Shown piece after piece: positions 33,340 to 42,122 of a DNA stretch of 64,000 nt. Made by a program: the position numbers and the translations under genes. Position 1 is the stretch's first letter; each line of letters starts with the position of its first letter. Source of the DNA: Chloroflexi bacterium 44-23 (GTDB lineage: Bacteria > Chloroflexota > Anaerolineae > Anaerolineales > Anaerolineaceae); contig MKUW01000007.1 in NCBI GenBank assembly GCA_001899005.1, positions 248,001-312,000 on the forward strand, in the 5' to 3' direction. The notes beneath the pieces were generated by a model. That model was given only the letters and a program-made list of their open reading frames with translations, did no database searches and had not been told where the DNA came from.

Positions 33340-34734
33340 ATGATAAATAAAACCCTTCTAATTCAACATGCTGACGTACTTGTAACTATGGATGGCCACC
33401 GCCGCGAAATTCGTGATGGTGGCCTTTTTGTACGTAATGGTTTTGTGGATCAGGTCGGTTCAAGTGATCAGCTTCCTCAGAACGCAGATGAAATTCTGGA
33501 TTTGAGTGGCCATATTGTCTTGCCAGGTTTAATTAATACACACCACCATTTTTATCAAACCTTAACACGCGCTGTTCCAGCTGCACAAAATTCGAATCTT
33601 TTCAACTGGCTGAAAACGCTTTATCCGATCTGGGCTCGCATGACGCCCCAAGATATTTATATTTCCACAAAAACAGCATTGGCTGAATTGGCTTTATCTG
33701 GATGTACAACCGCATCCGATCATCTCTATCTATTCCCGAACGGCTCCAGCCTGGATGATGAAATTGCTGCAGCACAGGAAATGGGAATGCGGCTGCATGC
33801 TTCGCGTGGCTCGATGAGTTTGGGTGAAAGCCAGGGTGGCTTACCGCCGGATAGCGTGGTAGACAGTGAAGAATTCATATTGCGCGACAGCCAACGTCTG
33901 ATCGAGCGCTACCATGACCCTGAGCATGGTTCGATGCTTCAAATTGTTTTGGCCCCTTGCTCACCTTTCAGTGTTTCGGGTGAATTAATGCGTCAGTCCG
34001 CAAAGTTGGCACGCGAATACCATGTTCAACTGCACACTCATTTGGCCGAGACTCAGGATGAAGAAGTCTTCTGTATGGAGAAGTTTGGTTATCGACCGGC
34101 TGCTTATATGCAATCGCTGGATTGGGTCGGTGATGATGTCTGGTTTGCTCACTCGGTTCATGTAAATTCAGATGAAATAGACATGTATGCTCGCGAAAAA
34201 TGCGGTGTGGCACATTGTCCTAATTCAAACATGCGCTTGGGTTCGGGAATTGCACCGATCCAGGATTACCTCGATGCGGGTGTGGCAATTGGAATTGGCG
34301 TGGATGGATCGGCTAGCAATGATTCTTCGCATATGTTGGCTGAAGCTCGCCAGGCAATGCTGCTTGCACGTTTACGGGCTGGCTTGGCGGGAGCCTCTTT
34401 ATCCGAATCAGATTTGCCGGAGTTATTTACTGCACGACGGGCGCTAGAACTGGCTACTTTGGGTGGCGCACGAGTTTTAGGCAGAGAAGATATTGGCTCT
34501 TTAGAGGTTGGTAAGTGTGCTGATTTTATTGCCATAAACTTGAACAAATTAGGATATGCTGGAGCTTTACATGATCCGCTTGCGGCAGTGCTCTTCTGTC
34601 AGCCACAACAAGTGGATTGGAGTTTCGTGCAGGGGGAAGCAATTGTACGTAAAAGTCAACTTGTCCATGTAAACATCGAGGAACTTGTAACCCAACACAA
34701 ACAGGCTGCTCAAAGACTGCTGAAAAAAGAGTAG
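33340..34734 (+). CDS. 8-oxoguanine deaminase (amidohydrolase, SsnA/TrzN relatives)
   Basis: This cytoplasmic Zn-dependent amidohydrolase deaminates 8-oxoguanine to urate and ammonia. About 464 residues show the metal-binding NTHHHFYQTLTRAVP, the SGCTTASDHLYLFP segment, RGSMSLGESQGGLPPDSVV, LHTHLAETQDEE, WFAHSVHVN and GIGVDGSASND. These match the 8-oxoguanine deaminase branch more closely than guanine deaminase or SsnA. I place the start at ATG 33340, where the family typically begins. An in-frame ATG at 33304 adds 12 residues and would lie only about 5 bases from the predicted transcription start. It is the first gene of the purine cluster; its product urate suggests the pathway's entry point. 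Confidence 0.85.
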   Translation: MINKTLLIQHADVLVTMDGHRREIRDGGLFVRNGFVDQVGSSDQLPQNADEILDLSGHIVLPGLINTHHHFYQTLTRAVPAAQNSNLFNWLKTLYPIWARMTPQDIYISTKTALAELALSGCTTASDHLYLFPNGSSLDDEIAAAQEMGMRLHASRGSMSLGESQGGLPPDSVVDSEEFILRDSQRLIERYHDPEHGSMLQIVLAPCSPFSVSGELMRQSAKLAREYHVQLHTHLAETQDEEVFCMEKFGYRPAAYMQSLDWVGDDVWFAHSVHVNSDEIDMYAREKCGVAHCPNSNMRLGSGIAPIQDYLDAGVAIGIGVDGSASNDSSHMLAEARQAMLLARLRAGLAGASLSESDLPELFTARRALELATLGGARVLGREDIGSLEVGKCADFIAINLNKLGYAGALHDPLAAVLFCQPQQVDWSFVQGEAIVRKSQLVHVNIEELVTQHKQAAQRLLKKE

Positions 34735-34753
34735 TCTCTCGAAAGAAGATAAA

Positions 34754-36556
34754 ATGGGAAAATTCTGGCAAAAGGATTCACGCTTAATAGTCGATTGTGC
34801 GATGGGCAGGCACCCTGCAGATTTGGTGATCACGAATGGTACGTGGGTATGTGTTCAAACCGGCGAGTATATCCCCAACACACAAATCGCAATTATTGAT
34901 GGCAGAATTGCTTATATCGGCCCTTCTGCTGCACACACCATTGGAGAAAATACTGAAGTAATTTCAGCCGATGGCAATTATCTTGTGCCGGGCCTTCTTG
35001 ATGCCCATATGCATGTTGAATCTGGAATGCTGACTGTCACCCAATTTGTTCGGGCTGTCTTGCCACACGGCACGACAGGAATGTTTATTGACCCGCATGA
35101 AATTGCCAATGTTTTTGGTATGCGTGGCGTAAAATTGATGGTAGAAGAAGCCCTAAAACAGCCAAACCACGTCTTTGTCGAAATTCCTTCTTGTGTCCCA
35201 TCTGCACCTGGTTTCGAAACACCCGGAGCGTCAATAGACGCAAAAGATGTTGCAGATGCCATACGGTGGGAAGGCGTGATCGGGCTGGGTGAAATGATGA
35301 ATTTTCCCGGGGTGGCAGCGTCTGACCCATTGGTACATGAAGAAATGGAAATCACACGCCTGGCCAGTCGTAGGATTGGTGGACATTACGCCTCCCCTGA
35401 TCTGGGTTTGCCATTTTATGGTTATGCTGCTGGCGGCCCTCAAGATGATCATGAAGGCACCCGCACTGAAGACGCCATCATCCGTGCCCGATCAGGGATG
35501 AAGGTAATGATGCGGTATGGTTCAGGTTGGTTGGATGTCGCTGAACAGGTTAAGGCCATTACGGACCATGGTTTAGAAGCACGTAATTTCATGGTCTGTA
35601 CGGATGACTCGCACTCTGCCACCCTGGTTTATGAAGGCCATATGGATCGTGTTATCCGCCATACAATCCAGCAAAATGTGTCACCCATGTTGGCAATTCA
35701 GATGGCGACGATCAACACCGCTGAATATTTTGATCTGGATGCCGAACTCGGTCAGTTGGCGCCTGGCAGATATGCTGATATCTTGTTTGTGAAAAACTTA
35801 AACGACTTTCACGCTGAACTGGTTATTGCCAAAGGGAAGGTGGTTGCAAAAGATGGCAAAATTTTATTAAATGAGCCGCACATCGATTATCCACAATGGG
35901 TATTAAATTCAGTCAATATCAAACAACCATTGACTGCCACCCAATTTGAAGTAATTGCGAATGGCAAAACCAGTGTAACCGTCAACACGATTGAAGTTAT
36001 CGAAAGTCAAGCGCCAACCCGTCACATTCAAGTCCGCTTACCGGTAATGAACGGTAAGGTTCAAATTGATTCCGAAAAAGGAGTTGCTAAATTAGCTCTG
36101 GTTGAACGCCACCAAAAAAGTGGCAGAGTACAATTGGGATTCGTGGCAGGCTTCGGTTTTGATAAAAAATGTGCAATCGCCTCGACCGTTGCACATGATT
36201 CGCACCAGATAATTGTTGTCGGTACAGATGATGAATATATGGCACAGGCAGTTAATCACCTGGCGAGAATTGGCGGCGGTCAGGTTGTTATTTTTGACGG
36301 TCGGGTTGTTGGTGAAGTGAAACTGCCAATTGCTGGTCTGATGTCGAATGCTCCGGCAGAAGAAGTCTCACGGCAAGCCGCAACCATTCTGGATGGATTT
36401 GAGCAATGCGGATGCCACATGAACAATCCAAATATGCAACTGAGTTTATTAGCGCTGGTGGTTATTCCTGAATTACGCCTGACTGATTTGGGCTTGGTCG
36501 ATGTGAATAATTTTCGGTTTATTCCTTTAATTGTTGATGAGCAGCAGGTAAATTAA
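34754..36556 (+). CDS. ade: Adenine deaminase
   Basis: This enzyme converts adenine to hypoxanthine and ammonia using an Fe/Mn centre. The 600-residue protein has the AdeC-type architecture: a beta-sandwich with [15 protein letters not shown], metal motif [39 protein letters not shown], and the late catalytic [13 protein letters not shown]. Its C-terminal domain contains [24 protein letters not shown]. Length is usual for the family. It follows the 8-oxoguanine deaminase after 19 bases, and its stop overlaps the start of the GntR gene (TAATG), so it is an internal operon gene. Confidence 0.95.
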   Translation: MGKFWQKDSRLIVDCAMGRHPADLVITNGTWVCVQTGEYIPNTQIAIIDGRIAYIGPSAAHTIGENTEVISADGNYLVPGLLDAHMHVESGMLTVTQFVRAVLPHGTTGMFIDPHEIANVFGMRGVKLMVEEALKQPNHVFVEIPSCVPSAPGFETPGASIDAKDVADAIRWEGVIGLGEMMNFPGVAASDPLVHEEMEITRLASRRIGGHYASPDLGLPFYGYAAGGPQDDHEGTRTEDAIIRARSGMKVMMRYGSGWLDVAEQVKAITDHGLEARNFMVCTDDSHSATLVYEGHMDRVIRHTIQQNVSPMLAIQMATINTAEYFDLDAELGQLAPGRYADILFVKNLNDFHAELVIAKGKVVAKDGKILLNEPHIDYPQWVLNSVNIKQPLTATQFEVIANGKTSVTVNTIEVIESQAPTRHIQVRLPVMNGKVQIDSEKGVAKLALVERHQKSGRVQLGFVAGFGFDKKCAIASTVAHDSHQIIVVGTDDEYMAQAVNHLARIGGGQVVIFDGRVVGEVKLPIAGLMSNAPAEEVSRQAATILDGFEQCGCHMNNPNMQLSLLALVVIPELRLTDLGLVDVNNFRFIPLIVDEQQVN

Positions 36557-37332
36557 TGGCTGTCAAAAATAAAGTAAGCACTCAAGACGAGAAAAAGCCG
36601 TCGCCGTACCATAGAATACAGACACAACTGGCTAATCAGATTGCTGACATTGCGCCTGGTGAAAAGCTGCCTTCTGAACCCAGCCTGGCAAAAGCATTGG
36701 GTGTATCGCGTGCTACCCTGCGCGAAGCCATGCGCACTTTTGAAGCGCAAGGGTTAATTCGTAGACGTCAAGGGGTAGGAACATTTGTTGTTGGCCCAGC
36801 TCGAGTGATCGAAACCGGATTAAATGTTTTGGAAAGTATTGAAGCTCTATCACAAAAAATGGGTCTTGATGTGCGAATGGGAGATTTGACCATTGAAAAC
36901 GATCAGGCCAACCTGGACATTGCTGAAAAATTGGCAATTGCACCAGGAACTGCCATTGTCACAATTTCGCGAGTAATTCAAACGGATGATCGCCCGGTGG
37001 CATATTTAATTGATACCTTGCCGGAGTTGTTTATCTCTCAAGGAGAGTTGAAGTCAGATTTCAATGGTTCTGTTCTGGACCATTTAATCGCCAATGAAAA
37101 CTTTGATATTTCCAATTCAAATACCTATATTCATGCTGTGGCAGCACCGGCCAAGATCGCGCGCGCACTCGAAATTCAACGCGGTGATGTCCTTTTGATG
37201 TTCGAAGCCTATTTGTTTGAAGAAAGCGGCAGAGTATTGGATTATTCCTATAGTTATTTTCTACCCGGATATTTTCGATTTCACATTATTCGCAGTGTGG
37301 ATACAAGTTTAAAAAATAATAGAAAAGGATAA
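36556..37332 (+). CDS. GntR-family transcriptional regulator with UTRA domain (HutC subfamily)
   Basis: This is a ligand-responsive repressor or activator of 258 residues. Residues about 18-80 form the GntR winged helix ([41 protein letters not shown]). Residues about 100-245 are a UTRA effector domain ending in [19 protein letters not shown]. The ATG overlaps the adenine deaminase stop codon. It sits inside the purine cluster, so a purine-pathway metabolite is a reasonable effector, and the palindrome at the cluster promoter (33252-33262) is a candidate site. The spacing of that palindrome is not the classical HutC form, so the pairing is tentative. Confidence 0.9.
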   Translation: MAVKNKVSTQDEKKPSPYHRIQTQLANQIADIAPGEKLPSEPSLAKALGVSRATLREAMRTFEAQGLIRRRQGVGTFVVGPARVIETGLNVLESIEALSQKMGLDVRMGDLTIENDQANLDIAEKLAIAPGTAIVTISRVIQTDDRPVAYLIDTLPELFISQGELKSDFNGSVLDHLIANENFDISNSNTYIHAVAAPAKIARALEIQRGDVLLMFEAYLFEESGRVLDYSYSYFLPGYFRFHIIRSVDTSLKNNRKG

Positions 37333-37335
37333 AAA

Positions 37336-38553
37336 ATGAATACAACAAAAAATTCTATTGACCAATTGCACCAAAAAATTGAACAAAATCGTCCTGCAAT
37401 CCTTAAGTTTTTTAAGGATATCATCGCTATTCCCAGTATGGATTCGCAAATTGGGCCAGTTGGTGAAAGAATTGCTGAAGAAATGCGCAAGCTCGGCTTT
37501 GACGAAGTTCGATTTGATGTCATGGGCAACATTCTTGGCAGAATCGGAAATGGCACAAAAACAATCGTCTTTGACTCACACATTGACACCGTCGGCATTG
37601 GTGATCCCGAAATGTGGACTCATGACCCTTTTATCGGTAAAGAAGAAAACGGGATTTTCTATGGGCGTGGCGCCTGTGATGAAAAGGCCAGCACACCCGG
37701 TATGATTTATGGAATGGCGATGGCTCGGGATTTGGGTCTCTTAGAAGGTTGGAGCGCATATTATTTTGGAAATATGGAGGAATGGTGTGATGGTATCGCG
37801 CCAAATTCTTTCGTGGAAGTAGACCCAAAAATTAAGCCGGATTACGTGATCATTGGCGAACCGACAAAAATGAATGTTTATAGAGGCCATAAAGGTCGCA
37901 TTGAGTTGAAAGTGACGGCAAAAGGGCGTAGTGCTCATGCGGCCAGTAATCATTTGGGTGATAATGCCATTTATTCCCTCCTGCCGATTATCGCAGGAAT
38001 TCGCGATTTGGAACCTGAATTAGGAGATCATTCATTCTTGGGTCATGGGAAAATCACCGTTAGTGATATGCAAGTAAAAACCCCCAGCATCAATGCCGTG
38101 CCAGACGAAGCGATTATTTACATCGACCGTCGTATGACTTTTGGCGAAACAAAAGAGGAAGCCATCGCTCAAATCCAGGCGTTAATTCCGGCATCTTTAC
38201 GCGATCGGGTTACCGTTGAACCACTTTTCTATGATGAGCCATCCTACACGGGCTTTGTCTTTCCAGTTGATAAATACTTTCCAGCCTGGGTATTAGAGGA
38301 AGACCATCCCCTGGTAACTGCAGGTCAAAAAACAAAAGAAATGCTCGGCTTTGGTAGCCAACCATCCGGAAAATGGAACTTCAGTACCAATGGCATTTAT
38401 TGGGCTGGAAAAGCCGGGATACCCAGTATAGGCTTTGCTCCTGGAGACGAAGAGACCGCACATACAACAATTGATTCAGTATCACTCGACGACATGGTGA
38501 AAGCAACAGCTTTTTATGCATTAATCCCTGCCGTTCTAATGGATTTAATTTAA
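37336..38553 (+). CDS. ygeY: YgeY-family M20 metallohydrolase
   Basis: This is a two-zinc amidohydrolase/peptidase of the M20 family, YgeY branch, associated with purine catabolism and selenium-dependent hydroxylase gene sets. The 405-residue protein has SHIDT (His82, Asp84), RGACDEKAS (Asp115), MEEWCDG (Glu148/Glu149), VIIGEPTKMNVYRGHKGR and a final AHTTIDSVS with the C-terminal His. The EEWCDG sequence and length fit YgeY and not generic deacylases. It follows the GntR gene after 3 bases. In the urate pathway it is believed to hydrolyse an open-chain ureido or amide intermediate; the exact substrate is not settled here. Confidence 0.9.
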   Translation: MNTTKNSIDQLHQKIEQNRPAILKFFKDIIAIPSMDSQIGPVGERIAEEMRKLGFDEVRFDVMGNILGRIGNGTKTIVFDSHIDTVGIGDPEMWTHDPFIGKEENGIFYGRGACDEKASTPGMIYGMAMARDLGLLEGWSAYYFGNMEEWCDGIAPNSFVEVDPKIKPDYVIIGEPTKMNVYRGHKGRIELKVTAKGRSAHAASNHLGDNAIYSLLPIIAGIRDLEPELGDHSFLGHGKITVSDMQVKTPSINAVPDEAIIYIDRRMTFGETKEEAIAQIQALIPASLRDRVTVEPLFYDEPSYTGFVFPVDKYFPAWVLEEDHPLVTAGQKTKEMLGFGSQPSGKWNFSTNGIYWAGKAGIPSIGFAPGDEETAHTTIDSVSLDDMVKATAFYALIPAVLMDLI

Positions 38554-38616
38554 GTTAAAATCTAAGAGAGATCTTAATAAACTCACATCATTGAATAATT
38601 TTTTGGAGGACAAAGA

Positions 38617-39594
38617 ATGCAAACAAATTTTTATGGCCGTGATTTCATCACTGATCTTGATTTTACAAAGGAAGAGATCGACACAATTTTGGATGTAGCT
38701 TGGGATCTGAAAATGAAACGGTCAACCCGACAACCTACGCCATATTTGCGTGACAAAACCATGGCTTTATTGTTTTTCTTTAGCAGCACGCGCACTCGCT
38801 CTGCTTTTGAATCAGCCTTCGCTCACCTCGGTGGACATCCGGCTTTTATTGAAAGCACTTCAACTCAGATTTCGCATGGCGATACGGAACGTGAAATTGG
38901 TCAAATCCTAGGCCGCATGTATGATGGTATCGCAATTCGACATTGTGACTGGGGCCTTGGTAACCGCTATATTAATCTTGTAGCAGAAGCTTCGCCGACA
39001 CCAGTCTTCAACATGCAATGTGAATATTATCATCCATTCCAAATCTTGGCTGATCTAATGACGATCATGGAAAAGAAGGGTCGTAATCTAAAACGCAAAA
39101 AAGTGGTTATGTCCTGGGCATATGCTGAATCATATCAAAAACCGCTTTCCATCCCCAATTCAATGGCCTTACAATTCCCCCGCTTTGGGCTTGACTTTGT
39201 TTTGGCACATCCGCCGGAATTCAAATTACCGGAAGAGACTATTGAACGAGGAAAAGAAGAAGCACGCAAATCGGGTGGCAGTTTTGAAATAATCGAAGAT
39301 ATGGAAGAAGCTTTCAAGGGTGCGGATGTAATATATCCAAAATCCTGGGGCCCTTGGATGGTCACTACTGATGCCAATCAGGCAGGTGAGATTATCCGCA
39401 AATACAAACATTGGATTACCGACGAACGCAAAATGGCATTGGCCAAAGATGATGCAATTTTTATGCATCCTTTACCAGCCGACCGCGGCGTGGAAGTGAC
39501 CGACGGGGTTATCGATGGTCCCAATTCTGTTGTTTTTGATGAGGCGGAAAATAAATTGCATATTTGTTCTGCAGTTTACGCTTTAACGATGTGA
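38617..39594 (+). CDS. YgeW-like carbamoyltransferase
   Basis: This member of the aspartate/ornithine carbamoyltransferase superfamily probably moves a carbamoyl group between a ureido intermediate and phosphate. The carbamoyl-phosphate site FFFSSTRTRSAFE (Ser57-Thr-Arg-Thr-Arg61) is intact. The middle region closely resembles E. coli YgeW (VVMSWAYAESYQKPLS; ARKSGGSFEIIEDMEEAF; VIYPKSWGPW). At 325 residues it is about 70 shorter than YgeW. Its C-terminal motif reads MHPLPADRG, with Pro where YgeW and ornithine carbamoyltransferases have Cys (HCLP). A strong GGAGG precedes the start. The following carbamate kinase gene supports carbamoyl phosphate as a shared intermediate. Confidence 0.85.
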   Translation: MQTNFYGRDFITDLDFTKEEIDTILDVAWDLKMKRSTRQPTPYLRDKTMALLFFFSSTRTRSAFESAFAHLGGHPAFIESTSTQISHGDTEREIGQILGRMYDGIAIRHCDWGLGNRYINLVAEASPTPVFNMQCEYYHPFQILADLMTIMEKKGRNLKRKKVVMSWAYAESYQKPLSIPNSMALQFPRFGLDFVLAHPPEFKLPEETIERGKEEARKSGGSFEIIEDMEEAFKGADVIYPKSWGPWMVTTDANQAGEIIRKYKHWITDERKMALAKDDAIFMHPLPADRGVEVTDGVIDGPNSVVFDEAENKLHICSAVYALTM

Positions 39595-39631
39595 TAATTC
39601 GATTTTATCATTTGTATTTTGGAGCTAGATT

Positions 39632-40582
39632 ATGATTAAAGCTGGAATTGCAGTTGTGGCTGTAGGTGGCAACTCACTAATTAAAGATAAGGGGCACCAA
39701 TCAGTTAATGATCAGTACATCGCCGGTGTGGAATCAATGCATCATATTGCCGATATGATCGCCCAGGGTTGGGAAGTTGTGGTTACACACGGGAATGGGC
39801 CACAAGTTGGTTTTATTCTCCGTCGCTCAGAACTGGCTTCTCATGAGTTACATGAGGTGCCGCTGGATTATTGCGGTGCCGATTCCCAGGGCGCAATTGG
39901 TTACATGTTTGCCAGGGCTCTTACCAATGAATTTAAGAATCGAAAAATGGATAAAAAAGCTGCGGCAGTCGTCACACAGACAGTTGTTTCAAAAGATGAT
40001 ACCGCCTTCCAAAATCCTTCCAAACCGATTGGCTCCTTCATGGATGAGAGTGAGGCAAAACGGCGAGAAAAAGAAGATGGCTGGAATGTGGTTGAGGATG
40101 CTGGCCGTGGTTGGCGGCGGGTCGTTGCTTCTCCTAAACCGGTGGACATTGTTGAGGCGGATGCAATTAAAGCGCTGGTAAGCGCAGGGATTGTCGTCGT
40201 CGGCGTTGGTGGTGGCGGAATTCCCGTTATCCGCAAAGAGAATGGTGATCTTGAGGGTGTGGAAGCCGTAATTGATAAAGACTTTGGATCTTCCTTACTG
40301 GCTACCATGATTGGCGCGGACCTGTTTGTGATTAGTACCGCAGTTGAAAAGGTTGCAATTAACTTCAATAAACCCAATATGCAATGGCTCGATCACCTGA
40401 CACTCGCTCAAGCGAAACAATATATTGAAGAGGGCCAGTTTGCGAAGGGCAGCATGCTCCCCAAAATTGAGGCGATCATTAAATTCCTTGAAAATGGTGG
40501 TGAGAAAGCCCTGATTACCAACCCGGAGAATATTGGACGTGCAATTAAAGGCGAAACTGGTACCTGGATAACGAAAAAATAG
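39632..40582 (+). CDS. arcC: Carbamate kinase
   Basis: This enzyme transfers phosphate from carbamoyl phosphate to ADP, giving ATP, CO2 and ammonia. The 316-residue protein is an amino-acid-kinase fold with VAVGGNSLIKD at the N-terminus, VVTHGNGPQVG, DYCGADSQGAIGYMF, the GWRRVVASPKPVDIVE stretch, VVGVGGGGIPVI, and VIDKDFGSSLLATMI near the end. It follows the YgeW-like gene after 37 bases. The pair is the energy-conserving end of the pathway: carbamoyl phosphate made by phosphorolysis is used for substrate-level phosphorylation. A terminator-like hairpin follows. Confidence 0.96.
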   Translation: MIKAGIAVVAVGGNSLIKDKGHQSVNDQYIAGVESMHHIADMIAQGWEVVVTHGNGPQVGFILRRSELASHELHEVPLDYCGADSQGAIGYMFARALTNEFKNRKMDKKAAAVVTQTVVSKDDTAFQNPSKPIGSFMDESEAKRREKEDGWNVVEDAGRGWRRVVASPKPVDIVEADAIKALVSAGIVVVGVGGGGIPVIRKENGDLEGVEAVIDKDFGSSLLATMIGADLFVISTAVEKVAINFNKPNMQWLDHLTLAQAKQYIEEGQFAKGSMLPKIEAIIKFLENGGEKALITNPENIGRAIKGETGTWITKK

Positions 40583-40595
40583 TAATATACTTAAT

Positions 40596-40624
40596 GAAGG
40601 GTTTTTCAGATTGAGAAGCCCTTC
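40596..40624 (+). terminator. Hairpin downstream of carbamate kinase
   Basis: A 13-bp stem (40596-40608 with 40612-40624, two G-U pairs) with a 3-nt loop starts 14 bases after the carbamate kinase stop. Only a short AAATTT follows, so termination may be partial. A new promoter lies about 100 bases further on. Confidence 0.6.
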
Positions 40625-40727
40625 AAATTTCCGAAAATGACTTTAATTTCTTATTTACAACGATAAAATCTTTGGATTTCTCTTACAATACAATTTTACA
40701 CGTTAGAATTTGTCGGTTTTTTTCAAA

Positions 40728-40756
40728 TTGATTCCCAATCCCCAAATTGCTATAAA
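40728..40756 (+). promoter_or_regulatory. Promoter of the BMP transporter genes
   Basis: TTGATT (40728-40733), a 17-base spacer and TATAAA (40751-40756) give a plausible sigma-70 promoter. The predicted start near 40763 coincides with an orphan AAAGGAGG (40763-40770). The leader to the start codon would be about 85 nt. Confidence 0.55.
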
Positions 40757-40848
40757 AATAAGAAAGGAGGTTTAAAACGAATTTTTGGCTTGAGGTTTTA
40801 ATTTCCAATAGAAGTAAAAGATTAGATTTTTGATATTGAGGAGATGAA

Positions 40849-42045
40849 ATGAAAGCAAAATTAATGTGGCGTTTATTAGCTGGTTTGATGGTTTTAGCGT
40901 TTGCTTTGAGCGCGTGTGGTCCTCAGACTGAAAAAGTGGCCGGTTTCGAGATCCCGAATGTAGTCAAGGGAAAATATAATGTAGCTTGGGTATTAATTGG
41001 GCCACATGATGATGGTGGTTGGTCCCAATCTCATTATGAAGGTTTGGAATATGTAAAGGATCATGTTGATAATGTGAATGTTGCTTATGTTGAGAATGTA
41101 CCGGAAGGTGCAGATTCTGAGCAAATTTTCCGCAGCCTTTCTCGCAAGGGATTTGACGTGATCTTCGGTACTTCATTTGGTTTTATGGATCCGATGGAAA
41201 CAGTTGCTTCCGAATTTCCGGATACAACCTACATCCATCTTTCCGGATATAAATCCAATGAGAAAAATTTTGGCAATTTAATGGGTGCTATGGAAGACAT
41301 GAAATATCTGGCCGGTATGTTGGCTGGTGCTCGTGCCAAGCAAGATGGTAACCCAAAATTGGGTTACATGGCCACTTTCCCCATCCCAGAAGAATTGCGG
41401 CTTGGCAACGCATTTGCTCTCGGAATGCGCAAGACCTGTCCGGAATGCACATTGGATATTCGTTGGTTGAACACCTGGCATGATCCGGTAATTGAAAAAG
41501 ATGCCGCTGCTTCTTTGTTCGATGCAGGTGCTCAGGTAGTCTTCACCGGTGCCGATACACCGGCAGTAGCAGACGTCGCCACTGAAAAAGGCAAATGGGG
41601 AATTACCTACGATTGGTATGGATCCTGTAAAGCAGCTGGTTGTTTGACTGCCCCTTATTGGAACTGGGGCCCTATTTATGCCAAGATTGTTGAAGAAATT
41701 CGTGCTGGAACATATCAGGTCGGTTGGGACTATTTCGATGGGGATACAGGCGCTTTGGGCCTCTATGGTTTCATGGAAGGCGAGCAATTAACCAAAGGTG
41801 TTGCCGATCTCGATCCGGCAGTGATTGCTGAAGTACGCGATTTGATCGCTAAGAATTTAGCTGGTGAATTTACCCGCTTCGATGTCTTTTCGGGACCCAT
41901 TTACGATAATAAAGGCAATTTGATTGTGCCGGCTGGAGAAGCTCTCAAACAGGTTGATCTGGATGCCTTTCCAGAGACTGGTGTCGGCTGTACATATTGT
42001 ATGAAATGGTTGGCTGAAGGCTTTACAGCGCAATTACCTGAATAA
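40849..42045 (+). CDS. BMP-family ABC transporter substrate-binding lipoprotein
   Basis: This surface lipoprotein of the basic membrane protein (BmpA/PnrA-like) family binds nucleosides or purines for import. The 398-residue protein starts with a lipoprotein signal (MKAKLMWR..., lipobox LSAC near residue 23). It has the BMP pattern: YNVAWVLIGPHDDGGWSQSHYEGLEYV, then FDVIFGTSFGFMDPMETVA, GNLMGAMEDMKYLAGMLAG and VVFTGADTPAVADVA. GAGGAG precedes the ATG. The next three genes complete the importer. Its position directly after purine deaminases and carbamate kinase makes purine nucleosides or bases the likely ligand, though related proteins bind other nucleosides. Confidence 0.93.
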   Translation: MKAKLMWRLLAGLMVLAFALSACGPQTEKVAGFEIPNVVKGKYNVAWVLIGPHDDGGWSQSHYEGLEYVKDHVDNVNVAYVENVPEGADSEQIFRSLSRKGFDVIFGTSFGFMDPMETVASEFPDTTYIHLSGYKSNEKNFGNLMGAMEDMKYLAGMLAGARAKQDGNPKLGYMATFPIPEELRLGNAFALGMRKTCPECTLDIRWLNTWHDPVIEKDAAASLFDAGAQVVFTGADTPAVADVATEKGKWGITYDWYGSCKAAGCLTAPYWNWGPIYAKIVEEIRAGTYQVGWDYFDGDTGALGLYGFMEGEQLTKGVADLDPAVIAEVRDLIAKNLAGEFTRFDVFSGPIYDNKGNLIVPAGEALKQVDLDAFPETGVGCTYCMKWLAEGFTAQLPE

Positions 42046-42063
42046 ATAACGAAAACTACAGAC

Positions 42064-42093
42064 TGTGGGGGAGGAGCTTGCTTCTCCCCCACA
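42064..42093 (+). promoter_or_regulatory. Intercistronic hairpin after the BMP binding protein
   Basis: TGTGGGGGAG (42064-42073) pairs with CTCCCCCACA (42084-42093) across a 10-nt loop, 18 bases after the stop codon. No U tract follows. It probably protects the binding-protein message or causes partial termination, as also seen at 1193-1216. Confidence 0.65.
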
Positions 42094-42122
42094 AGTATCC
42101 AATTCAATTTTACAGAGGGTCG

